Below, in pieces: positions 1 through 8,301 of a DNA stretch of 64,000 nucleotides. Each line of letters opens with the position of its first letter. Positions within the stretch are counted from its first letter, which is position 1. The stretch covers positions 51,249 to 115,248 of the forward strand of contig CAJTME010000010.1 of the NCBI GenBank assembly GCA_910577315.1. Direction: 5' to 3'. The translations under genes and the position numbers were made by a program. Origin of the DNA: an uncultured Muribaculaceae bacterium. GTDB lineage: Bacteria > Bacteroidota > Bacteroidia > Bacteroidales > Muribaculaceae. The notes below the pieces were generated by a model. It worked only from the letters and a program-made list of their open reading frames with translations, was not told the DNA's origin and did no database searches.

Positions 1-42
1 CAATCCTTTATTTAAAGGGTCATTACCGGGACCCGGGACGAT

Positions 43-1422
43 TTATCGACCGCCGCCCATGCTCTGATAGAGGTTTATGACGGCGAGGTTGGCATTTTGG
101 GCGCAGGAGATGCGGGAAATCTGTGCGCCGAGGAGGCTCTGCTGGGCCGTGATTACCTGAAGGTAATCGACGCTGCCGGTCGAATATGTGAACAGATCCT
201 GGGTCATGTCAACGGCTTTCGAGAGGTCCTCGACCTGATGGTCGAGATATACCGATTTCTCGAGGCTCTTCTCGTAGACGGTGAGGGCGTCCGACACCTC
301 GGCGGCGGCGCTCATGAGGGTGTACTCAAAGTTGTTCATGGCCTGCTGCTGGGAAGCCTTGGCGGCTTTGAGGCGGGCGATGTTCTGGCCGCGCGAGAAC
401 AGGGGTGCGACGAGCGAGCCTGCAAGCTGGACAAACCAGTCGCCGGGATTGACAATCATCGAACCGAGCAGGTTGGTGAAGCCGCCGTTGGCCGTGATGG
501 TCAGGCCGGGATAGAAGGCCGCGCGGGCCGAATTGGTGGCATAATAGGCCACGGCGAGGTTCTGCTCGGCGGCAGCCACGTCGGGACGGGCGGCGAGCAC
601 CGACATAGCCACGCCGTTGCGGGCCATTTCGGGAGCCTGCAGTGAAGCGCCTTTCGATACGGTCCACTTCTGGGGCATGGTGTTGAGCAACAGCGACATT
701 GTGTTGTTGAGCTTGTCGATCGACACTTCAAGGTCGGTGATTGAGCCGAGGATATTGTAGTAGCTGGCCTCGGCCTGCATCACACCGGCCTCGTTGGTGC
801 GTCCGGCGAGCTTGAGGTCGCGCATTTTCTGCACGGTCTCTTTCCACAGCTCGGAAGTATTGCGCGAGAGGGTCAGCTGTTCCTCGACGGCGGCGAGGGT
901 GTAATAAGTGGTGGCCACTGCCGAGATTATCTGCGAGCGCACAGCCTGGGCGTATGCCTCGCTCTGCAGCAGGGCGGCCTTGGCGCCGCGCTTCGAGTTG
1001 AGAAGCTTTGCGAAGATGTCGATTTCCCACGAAGCCTGGGCGGGCAGCTGATAGCTCCAGCCGAAGCTGTTCGAGCCGTATTTAGCGCCGGCGCCGTTGG
1101 GGGCGAGGGCCAGGGAGGGGAGGTAGGCCAGCTTGGCACCCTGCAGCTGGGCCTGGGCAGCCTCGACATTGAGCTGGGCGTTGCGCAGGTTGGTGTTGTT
1201 GACAAGGGCGCGGTTGATGAGGTCAACCAGCACGGGGTCGGTGAAGACGTCCTGCCATGCCAGGTTGCCGAAAGCTGTCGAGTCGACGGGCTGCTGCAAT
1301 GCCTCGGCATACTCCTTGGTGAGGGGAGTCGAGGTCGGCGTCTCGTATTTCTTATATATGTGGCAGCTCGACATCGAGGCGGCTATACCCAGGACGATGG
1401 CTGCTTTAATTGCGGTTTTCAT
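43..1422 (-). CDS. RND efflux outer-membrane channel lipoprotein (OprM/NodT type)
   Basis: This 459-residue protein is the outer-membrane exit duct of a tripartite drug or solvent exporter. The N-terminus is a lipoprotein signal with the lipobox SMSSC near residue 20, so the mature protein should be acylated at that cysteine. Two repeated TolC-type helical halves follow, recognisable from phrases such as ARPDVAAAEQNL and STGSVDYLQVITAQQSLL, which are typical of the NodT/OprM family. Length is normal for the family. It is the last gene of an adaptor-pump-channel operon, 69 bases after the pump gene, with a hairpin between them. The substrate cannot be told from sequence. Confidence 0.93.
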   Translation of the reverse strand: MKTAIKAAIVLGIAASMSSCHIYKKYETPTSTPLTKEYAEALQQPVDSTAFGNLAWQDVFTDPVLVDLINRALVNNTNLRNAQLNVEAAQAQLQGAKLAYLPSLALAPNGAGAKYGSNSFGWSYQLPAQASWEIDIFAKLLNSKRGAKAALLQSEAYAQAVRSQIISAVATTYYTLAAVEEQLTLSRNTSELWKETVQKMRDLKLAGRTNEAGVMQAEASYYNILGSITDLEVSIDKLNNTMSLLLNTMPQKWTVSKGASLQAPEMARNGVAMSVLAARPDVAAAEQNLAVAYYATNSARAAFYPGLTITANGGFTNLLGSMIVNPGDWFVQLAGSLVAPLFSRGQNIARLKAAKASQQQAMNNFEYTLMSAAAEVSDALTVYEKSLEKSVYLDHQVEDLSKAVDMTQDLFTYSTGSVDYLQVITAQQSLLGAQISRISCAQNANLAVINLYQSMGGGR

Positions 1423-1448
1423 TAATTTTTTGAGTTAGGGACTGCGGG

Positions 1449-1478
1449 CGGCATGAGGCCATCTGAAACCTCATGCCG
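1449..1478 (-). other. Intercistronic hairpin in the RND operon
   Basis: Perfect 10-base inverted repeat CGGCATGAGG/CCTCATGCCG with a 10-base loop, between the stop of the pump gene and the start of the channel gene. There is no T-tract, so it looks more like an RNA-stability or processing hairpin, or a partial stop, than a full terminator. Confidence 0.6.
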
Positions 1479-1491
1479 GCGCAATCTTATT

Positions 1492-4400
1492 TTAACGTGC
1501 GTATTGTTCGATTTCACTCTCGATGTTTCCACCTTTCTCCTCGTTCTGCCACTTGATGGGAGAAATCTTCTCCTGAATGGCCTGGAACACGCAGAAGAGC
1601 GCGGGCACCACAAAAATCTGGAGGATCATGCCGATGAGCATACCGCCTACGGAACCTGTGCCGAGGGCACGGTTACCGTTGGCGCCTACACCAGTGGAGA
1701 GCATCATGGGCAGAAGGCCGATTACCATGGCGAGCGATGTCATGAGAATCGGTCGCAGACGGGCGGCGGCGCCGGCCACTGCGGCATTGAAGATGCTCAT
1801 GCCGGTCATGCGGCGCTCGAGGGCGAACTCAACGATAAGGATGGCGTTCTTGGCCAACAGACCGATGAGCATGATGAGCGCAATCTGCAGGTAGATGTTG
1901 TTTGTGATGTCGGCGATGTCGGCGAAGATGAACGCACCCATGAGGCCGAAGGGAATCGAGAAGATTACGGCCCACGGCAGCAGGTAAGATTCATACTGGG
2001 CCGAGAGCAGCAGGTAGACGAACAGCAGACACAGACCGAAGATGAGGGCGGTTGAGCTTCCGCTCGACGAACCGGCTTCCTCACGGGTCATACCGGCATA
2101 TTCAAAACCGAAGCCCTGGGGAAGTGTCTGTGCGGCCACACGCTCGATAGCGGCGATGGCGTCACCCGACGAATAGCCGGGAGCCGGACTACCGTTTACA
2201 GATATTGAGTTGAACAGGTTGAAGCGGTTCAACAGGTCGGGGCCATACACGCGGGTAAGCTTGACAAAGTTCTCGATGGGAGCCATCTCGGCGCCATTGC
2301 GGATCTTGATGTTCTTCAAGGTCTCCTCGCTGGCACGGCTCTCGGGATTGCTCTGCATCATCACGCGGTAGATTTTACCGAAGCGGTTGAAGTTTGAGAC
2401 ATACATACCGCCATAATAGCCCTGCAGGGTGGTCAATATGGTCGAGGGGCTGATGCCGGCCTGCTTGGCCTTGGCAGCATCGATGTCGATCATATACATC
2501 GGGAAGGTCGGGTTGAACGTGGTGTAAGCCTGGGCGATTTCGGGCTGGGCGTTCAGCTGTGCGAGGAAAGCCTGGACCACGGCGAAGAACTGGTTGATGT
2601 CACCGCCGGTCTTGTCCTGCATCTTAAGCTCAAAGCCGTTGGTCACTGAATAACCGGTAATCATAGGCGGCGCGAAGAACACCACGCGGCCATCCTTGAT
2701 TGAGGCAGTCTTCATGAACAGCTGCTTGATGATGCTGTTCACGTCCTCGCCTTCTCCGCGTTCGTCCCAGTTCTTGAGCTTGATGAGCAGTGTGCCGTAT
2801 GTGGCACCCTGACCGGCAAGGAACGAATAACCGTTGATGGTCTGCACGATGTTGACACCGGGCTGTTCCATGACGATTTTCTCAAGCTTGTCGAGCACCT
2901 CGGTGGTGCGCTCCTGTGAAGTACCGGCAGGCATGTCGACCATGCCGAACAGGAAGCCGGTGTCCTCGTCAGGCACCATTGCCGATGGCGTACGCATCAT
3001 GAGCCATACAAGAACGGCCACTGCCACAAGTACGGTTGCGAACGATGTTATGCGGTGGGCGCACATCCATTTGACGCCCTTGCGGTAGACGTTGAGAAGC
3101 TTTTCATAGCCGTTCTCGAAGGCGCGGTGGAAGCGCTTGCCGAAGAGGCCGAGCACAGCCAGAAGGGCAACTACACAGGCGATGATGCTCTCGACAACGT
3201 TCTCGAAGGCAAACCAGTCGAGCACCATGAAGGTGATTGTGGCGATAAGGAGCACCAGGGTGATGATCGGGGGGAAGTTGACGCCGAAGCTGCGGCCATA
3301 TTTCTGCTTGATGACCTCGCCGGTGGCGCTGTAGGCCTTGCCCATGCGCTCGCCCAGGGAAGAATGGTCGTCCTTAGGCTTGAGGAACACGGCGCAGAGG
3401 GCCGGCGACAGCGTGAGGGCGTTCACAGCCGAGAAGCCGATGGCGATTGCCATGGTGAGGCCGAACTGCTGGTAGAACACACCTGCCGTGCCGGGCATGA
3501 ACGATACGGGGATGAACACCAGCATCATCACGAGGGTAATCGAGATAAGGGCCGATGCAATCTCGCTCATGGCGTCGATTGAGGCCAGCCGCGCCGACTT
3601 GTAGCCCTGGTCGAGCTTGGCATGGACGGCCTCGACGACCACGATGGCGTCATCGACCACAATCGCAATCGCCAGCACAAGGGCCGAGAGGGTGATGAGG
3701 TTGATTGAGAATCCAATCAGGTTAAGCACGAAGAACGTACCCACAAGAGCCACGGGGATGGCGATGGCGGGGATGATGGTTGAGCGGATGTCCTGAAGGA
3801 AGATATACACCACGAAGAACACGAGCACGAAAGCCTCGATAAGGGTACGGATAACGTTGTGAATCGAAGCATAGAGGAACTCGTTGTTGTTCATCGGAAT
3901 CTCAAACTGGAGGCCCTTGGGAAGCTCTTTCTTCATATCGTCGACAGCAGCGAGCACGTCGTTGATGATCTGGGTTGCATTAGAGCCTGCGGTCTGGAAC
4001 ACCATGGCCATGGACGCGGGGTTGCCGTTGGCCTTGTTATGGAAACCGTAGGTTACACGTCCGAGCTCGATGTCGGCCACGTCCTTGAGGCGAAGCACCT
4101 CGCCGTTAGGGTTGGCACGCACAACAATCTCGCCGAACTCGTCGGGAGTGGTGAGACGGCCACGGTAGCGCATGATGTACTGGAACGACTGGTCGCCCTG
4201 TTCACCGAAGGCACCGGGAGCGGCCTCGACGTTCTGTTCGGCAAGCGCCGCCGAGACATCGGTCGGCATCAGGTTGTACTGAGCCATCACCTCGGGTTTG
4301 AGCCAGATACGCATCGAATAGTCGGCGCCGAAACTCATCACGTCGCCGACACCCGAGATACGCTGGATAACCGGCACAACGTTGATTTTCATGTAGTTGT

Positions 4401-4866
4401 CGAGGAATTCCTCGTCATACATCCCGGTGGTGTCCACAAGGGCGACACCAACCAGCATCGAAGTCTGTCGTTTCTGGGTCTGCACACCCACCTGGTTTAC
4501 CTCGGCGGGGAGAAGGTTGGCGGCTTTTGACACTCGGTTCTGCACGTCGACGGCAGCCATGTCAGGGTCGAAACCCTGCTCAAAAGTAACTGTAATGGTC
4601 GCGGAACCGGTGTTGGTGGCAGTCGAGGTGATGTACTGCATGCCCTCGGCACCGTTGATTGATTCCTCAAGAGGTTGAATCACAGAATTGAGCACAGCCT
4701 GGGCATTCGCACCATTATAGGTGGTCGATACCTGGATGGTGGGCGGGGCGATGTCGGGGTACTGCGTGATGGGCAACGAGAACAGGCCAAGTATACCCAA
4801 CAGCACGATGAAAATCGAGATTACCGTCGACAACACCGGGCGGTTAATAAATGTATCAAGTTTCAT
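1492..4866 (-). CDS. RND multidrug efflux pump, inner-membrane permease (AcrB/HAE1 family)
   Basis: The 1124-residue protein is a proton-driven RND pump that moves substrates from the inner membrane and periplasm into the outer-membrane duct. It starts with MKLDTFINRPV, the usual HAE1 start, followed by a first membrane helix and the long periplasmic porter domain. The paired aspartates of the proton relay lie in helix four (IAIVVDDAIVVVEAV), and the partner lysine motif LLAKNAILIVEFA is present near the end. It is somewhat longer than AcrB (about 1050) because of an extra stretch around residues 500-600 and a polar C-terminal tail. It sits 30 bases after the adaptor gene. Substrate range is unknown. 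Confidence 0.96.
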   Translation of the reverse strand: MKLDTFINRPVLSTVISIFIVLLGILGLFSLPITQYPDIAPPTIQVSTTYNGANAQAVLNSVIQPLEESINGAEGMQYITSTATNTGSATITVTFEQGFDPDMAAVDVQNRVSKAANLLPAEVNQVGVQTQKRQTSMLVGVALVDTTGMYDEEFLDNYMKINVVPVIQRISGVGDVMSFGADYSMRIWLKPEVMAQYNLMPTDVSAALAEQNVEAAPGAFGEQGDQSFQYIMRYRGRLTTPDEFGEIVVRANPNGEVLRLKDVADIELGRVTYGFHNKANGNPASMAMVFQTAGSNATQIINDVLAAVDDMKKELPKGLQFEIPMNNNEFLYASIHNVIRTLIEAFVLVFFVVYIFLQDIRSTIIPAIAIPVALVGTFFVLNLIGFSINLITLSALVLAIAIVVDDAIVVVEAVHAKLDQGYKSARLASIDAMSEIASALISITLVMMLVFIPVSFMPGTAGVFYQQFGLTMAIAIGFSAVNALTLSPALCAVFLKPKDDHSSLGERMGKAYSATGEVIKQKYGRSFGVNFPPIITLVLLIATITFMVLDWFAFENVVESIIACVVALLAVLGLFGKRFHRAFENGYEKLLNVYRKGVKWMCAHRITSFATVLVAVAVLVWLMMRTPSAMVPDEDTGFLFGMVDMPAGTSQERTTEVLDKLEKIVMEQPGVNIVQTINGYSFLAGQGATYGTLLIKLKNWDERGEGEDVNSIIKQLFMKTASIKDGRVVFFAPPMITGYSVTNGFELKMQDKTGGDINQFFAVVQAFLAQLNAQPEIAQAYTTFNPTFPMYMIDIDAAKAKQAGISPSTILTTLQGYYGGMYVSNFNRFGKIYRVMMQSNPESRASEETLKNIKIRNGAEMAPIENFVKLTRVYGPDLLNRFNLFNSISVNGSPAPGYSSGDAIAAIERVAAQTLPQGFGFEYAGMTREEAGSSSGSSTALIFGLCLLFVYLLLSAQYESYLLPWAVIFSIPFGLMGAFIFADIADITNNIYLQIALIMLIGLLAKNAILIVEFALERRMTGMSIFNAAVAGAAARLRPILMTSLAMVIGLLPMMLSTGVGANGNRALGTGSVGGMLIGMILQIFVVPALFCVFQAIQEKISPIKWQNEEKGGNIESEIEQYAR

Positions 4867-4896
4867 TGGATGATTCTTTGATTGTGAGACTGTTTG

Positions 4897-6066
4897 TTAT
4901 TGAGCCTGCTGGGGCTGGGCCTGCTGGGCTGCGTTGGCGTCCACGGGATTTACTTCCATGCCGGCGCGGACGGTGGTACCGATGCCTTCGGTCACGACAC
5001 GGTCGCCGGGCTTGAGGCCTGAGGTGATGACATAATTCTTGCCGTCGTTGAGCGACTGCACCTGGATGGGAGTTGTGACGGTCTTGTTTGAATCGTTAAG
5101 GATGAACACATATTTCAGGTCCTGAACCTCAAAAGTCGCCTTCTGGGGGATTACGATGGCATTTTCGGCCTTCACGGGAATGTTTACCTGGCCGGTGTTG
5201 CCGCTGCGCAGCATGCCGGAAGGATTGTTGAACAAGGCGCGTACAGATGCCGAGCCCGTCGAATTGTCAATCACGCCGGAAATCGTGGCGATTTTGCCTT
5301 CGATGGGATAGGTTGTACCGTTGGCGAGGGCGAGCTTGACGGCAGGAATACTTTTTATAGCCTCTGACAGCGAGGTTGTTCCGCCATTGGTCATCTCGAG
5401 AAGGTCTTTCTCGGTGAGCGAGAAGTAGGCGTACATCTCCGAGTTGTCGGAAATGGTGGTGAGGGGTGTCATCGACGATGGCGAAGCAAGCGAGCCTTCA
5501 CGCGAGGGGATGGAACCGACCACGCCATCGCTGGGAGCAACGACCACGGTGTAAGAAAGGTTTTTCTTGGCGGAAGTGAGGGAAGCCTGAGCCTGGACGA
5601 GCTGTGCCTTTGCCTGGCGCAGCTGGTTGTCGGCCACCTGCCATGCGTTTTCACTTATGATGTTGCGGTCATAAAGAGCCTTGTTGTTGTCGGCTGTAAT
5701 CTGGGCGTTGGCCACGGCGGTGCGGGCGGCGTTGACCTGGGCCTGCGCCTGGTCGACGGCTGCCTGGAACTGCACCTGGTCGATGGTGAAAAGGGGTTGT
5801 CCTTTGCGCACATGCTGGCCTTCGTCAACGTGAACCTGGGTGATGAATCCGCTTACCTGAGGACGGATTTCGATGTCTGTCTTACCTTTAAGAATTGCGG
5901 GATAGCTTTTGAAAAGCTCGGATGTTGTGGGTTCGATTGTAACCACTTGCAGGGATGGAGCGGGAGCCTGCATTGCTGCGTCTTGCTGCTTTGAGCACGA
6001 ACCGAGAGTGGCAATAGCCATTGCGGAGGCGGCTAAGCAGCCGATGGTAAACGAATTACGCTTCAT
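4897..6066 (-). CDS. RND efflux periplasmic adaptor (membrane fusion protein, AcrA type)
   Basis: A 389-residue lipoprotein adaptor that bridges the RND pump and the outer-membrane channel. The signal peptide ends in the lipobox LGSC near residue 24. A barrel-sandwich (lipoyl-like) half-motif follows around residues 60-95 (VSGFITQVHVDEGQHVRKGQPLF), then an alanine- and glutamine-rich coiled-coil hairpin, the second lipoyl half (VVAPSDGVVGSI) and the beta-barrel. The C-terminus is a short Q/A/P-rich tail. It is the first gene of the operon, with a TAACTTTG promoter element about 75 bases upstream. No regulator gene is adjacent. Confidence 0.94.
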   Translation of the reverse strand: MKRNSFTIGCLAASAMAIATLGSCSKQQDAAMQAPAPSLQVVTIEPTTSELFKSYPAILKGKTDIEIRPQVSGFITQVHVDEGQHVRKGQPLFTIDQVQFQAAVDQAQAQVNAARTAVANAQITADNNKALYDRNIISENAWQVADNQLRQAKAQLVQAQASLTSAKKNLSYTVVVAPSDGVVGSIPSREGSLASPSSMTPLTTISDNSEMYAYFSLTEKDLLEMTNGGTTSLSEAIKSIPAVKLALANGTTYPIEGKIATISGVIDNSTGSASVRALFNNPSGMLRSGNTGQVNIPVKAENAIVIPQKATFEVQDLKYVFILNDSNKTVTTPIQVQSLNDGKNYVITSGLKPGDRVVTEGIGTTVRAGMEVNPVDANAAQQAQPQQAQ

Positions 6067-6140
6067 AGAATTTATATAACTTGTAAGTAACTATTTCGAT
6101 TTTCGGGTGACAATGTGGTATAATTACACAATTTCGGGTG

Positions 6141-6148
6141 CAAAGTTA
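6141..6148 (-). promoter_or_regulatory. Promoter -7 element of the RND efflux operon
   Basis: Reads TAACTTTG on the minus strand, matching the Bacteroidetes TAnnTTTG element, about 75 bases before the adaptor start. No convincing -33 TTG lies at the usual spacing. Confidence 0.6.
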
Positions 6149-6397
6149 CGAATAATCATTCAATCCCGATTTGCCAAAACCACCAAAGCGTTGTCCATTT
6201 TGACTTATACAAGGTTTAAAATTTATTAAATCAATGAATTATGGAAACATCTGAGATTAAGTCCAAGACCTCTCCGCCACCCTGAGCGACCTCATGTTGC
6301 ACATCATCAATTCATTTATATTTTTACTAATTAACAATAATTTATGTTAATTAATCTTATAATATTGCGATTATTCTCATTAATAATAATAAAGCTA

Positions 6398-6428
6398 TTG
6401 CATTTGGGGACGGAATTTCGTAACTTTG
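6398..6428 (+). promoter_or_regulatory. Promoter of the rimP-nusA-infB-folK operon
   Basis: TTG (6398-6400), a 20-base spacer and TAACTTTG (6421-6428), an excellent Bacteroidetes primary-sigma promoter. Transcription would begin near 6434, giving a leader of about 55 bases before rimP. Confidence 0.8.
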
Positions 6429-6489
6429 CATCAACTTCAATGCGTTGGAGGGGGCCGCGACCGGCTTCCTCCTTATTATATACATAGTT

Positions 6490-6960
6490 ATGATTGACAA
6501 GAATCAGCTGACCCAGACAGTAGAGGACGCCATCGCCGGAACTGACATTTTTCTCGTCGACGTGCGCGTATCGCCCAAAAACGAAATAACGGTTGAAATC
6601 GACTCGCCCGAGGGTATCGACATAGACACCTGCGCCGGCATCACGCGCAAAATCGAAGCCGCCTTTGACCGCGACGTCGAGGACTACGAACTCGAGGTCG
6701 GCTCGGCCGGTCTCACATCCCCCTTCAAGGTGCGCGGCCAGTACCTCAAGAACATCGGCAACGAAGTCGAGGTGCTCACCCGCGACGGACGCAAGCTCAA
6801 GGGCATCCTGAAAGATGTGGCCGACAACGGCGACTTCACCATCTCGGTTCCCACCAAGGTAAAGCCCGAGGGTGCAAAGCGCCCCGAGATTGTCGATGTC
6901 GACACCCAGCTGTCGCCCGCCGATTGCAAATCGGTAAAGTACGTAATAAATTTCAAATAA
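6490..6960 (+). CDS. rimP: Ribosome maturation factor RimP
   Basis: A 156-residue cytoplasmic factor needed for maturation of the 30S ribosomal subunit. It has the RimP fold order: an N-terminal alpha/beta domain, including IDTCAGITRKIEAAFD and a degenerate LEVGSAGLTSPF (usually LEVSSPGLDRPL), then an SH3-like C-terminal domain that recognises the 30S. The ATG at 6490 is chosen because the product then begins MIDKNQLTQ, as family members do, although the frame is open further upstream. It is the first gene of the operon with nusA, infB and folK, the usual bacterial grouping. Confidence 0.95.
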   Translation: MIDKNQLTQTVEDAIAGTDIFLVDVRVSPKNEITVEIDSPEGIDIDTCAGITRKIEAAFDRDVEDYELEVGSAGLTSPFKVRGQYLKNIGNEVEVLTRDGRKLKGILKDVADNGDFTISVPTKVKPEGAKRPEIVDVDTQLSPADCKSVKYVINFK

Positions 6961-6982
6961 CAACATATCACTCCCCTATCCC

Positions 6983-8239
6983 ATGGCTAAGAAAGAGGAA
7001 ACTCCCAATATGGTCGAGCAGTTCGCCGAGTTCAAGGAACTCAAGAACATCGACAAGACCACAATGATCAGCGTTCTTGAAGAGTCGTTCCGCAACGTGC
7101 TCGCAAAAATGTTCGGAACCGACGAGAATCTCGACGTAATCCTCAACCCTGACAAAGGCGACGTGCAGATTTTCCAGAATCTCAAGGTGGTTGCCGACGG
7201 CGACGTGACCGACCCCAACCTCCAGATTTCTCTCTCCGACGCCCGCGCCGACAACGACCCCGAGGCAGAAGTCGGCGAGGAACACACCAAGGAGATTTTC
7301 TTTGAGAAATTCGGCCGCCGTGCAATCCTCACCCTGCGCCAGACCCTCCAGTCGAAGATTCTCGACCTGCAGAAAGAAGCCGTGTACGCCAAGTTCAAGG
7401 AACTCGAAGGCGAGCTCGTCAGCGGCGAGGTTTACCAGACCTGGTCGCGCGAGACCCTCCTGCTCGACGACGAGAAGAACGAACTGCTCCTTCCCAAAAG
7501 CGAGTCGATTCCCGGCGACTTCTTCCGCAAGGGCGAGACCGTCCGCGCCGTAATCGCCAACGTCGACAACAAGAACAACAATCCCAAAATCACCGTATCG
7601 CGCACCAACAACGAGTTCCTGCGCCGACTCTTCGAGCTTGAAGTGCCCGAAATCCACGACGGCCTCATCAGCATCCGCGCCATCGCCCGCATCCCCGGCG
7701 AACGTGCCAAAATCGCCGTCGAGTCATACGATGACCGCATCGACCCCGTCGGCGCCTGCGTCGGCGTGAAGGGCTCGCGCATCCACGGCATCGTGCACGA
7801 ACTGCGCAACGAGAACATCGACGTAATCAACTACACATCCAATCCCTCGCTCTTCATCCAGCGCGCCCTCTCACCCGCCAAAATCACCTCGATACGCATC
7901 GACGAGGAGGAAAAGAAGGCCGAGGTTATCCTGCGCCCCGAGGAAGTATCGCTCGCAATCGGCAAAAACGGCCTCAACATCAAACTCGCTTCAATGCTCA
8001 CCGGCTATGTGATTGACGTTTACCGCGACACCGAGGAGACCATCGAGGAGGACATCTACCTCGACGAATTCAAGGACGAAATCGACGAATGGGTTATCGA
8101 GGCCCTCAAGAACATCGGCTGCCTCACCGCTAAAAACGTCCTCAACGCTCCCCGCGAAATGCTCATCAACGAGGCCGACCTCGAGGAAGACACCGTCGAC
8201 AACGTCATCAACATCCTCCGCGCCGAGTTCGAGGAATAA
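6983..8239 (+). CDS. nusA: Transcription termination/antitermination factor NusA
   Basis: A 418-residue RNA polymerase-binding factor controlling pausing, termination and antitermination. The N-terminal polymerase-binding domain covers about residues 1-130, followed by an S1 RNA-binding domain and two KH domains; GACVGVKGSRIHGIVHEL and EVSLAIGKNGLNIKLAS are the KH GxxG segments. The acidic C-terminal region (residues 350-418) resembles the helix-hairpin-helix acidic repeat of proteobacterial NusA but is short, typical of Bacteroidetes. It starts 22 bases after rimP and precedes infB in the conserved operon. Confidence 0.97.
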   Translation: MAKKEETPNMVEQFAEFKELKNIDKTTMISVLEESFRNVLAKMFGTDENLDVILNPDKGDVQIFQNLKVVADGDVTDPNLQISLSDARADNDPEAEVGEEHTKEIFFEKFGRRAILTLRQTLQSKILDLQKEAVYAKFKELEGELVSGEVYQTWSRETLLLDDEKNELLLPKSESIPGDFFRKGETVRAVIANVDNKNNNPKITVSRTNNEFLRRLFELEVPEIHDGLISIRAIARIPGERAKIAVESYDDRIDPVGACVGVKGSRIHGIVHELRNENIDVINYTSNPSLFIQRALSPAKITSIRIDEEEKKAEVILRPEEVSLAIGKNGLNIKLASMLTGYVIDVYRDTEETIEEDIYLDEFKDEIDEWVIEALKNIGCLTAKNVLNAPREMLINEADLEEDTVDNVINILRAEFEE

Positions 8240-8301
8240 GCCCCCGCGGCTCCGTCTCTCCTCAAAATTATTAAAACGAATAAAAACATTAACCCCCATA
8301 T

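Larger units (their letters stand above)
6067..6489. other. Divergent intergenic region between the RND and rimP operons
   Basis: This 423-base gap separates two divergent operons. It holds the minus-strand promoter element for the efflux genes (6141-6148) and the plus-strand promoter for rimP (6398-6428). The part from about 6280 to 6400 is very AT-rich. I see no credible small gene, no tRNA and no terminator here. Confidence 0.7.

Noticed and set aside
1..42. Palindromes CCTTTATTTAAAGG and ACCCGGGACCCGGG considered as a terminator of the RND operon
   Set aside because: No T-tract follows on the minus strand within the window, so termination here cannot be supported.
6241..6285. Tiny frame starting ATGGAAACATCTGAG in the RND-rimP gap
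   Set aside because: Only 14 codons, no promoter at a suitable place and no resemblance to a known leader peptide.
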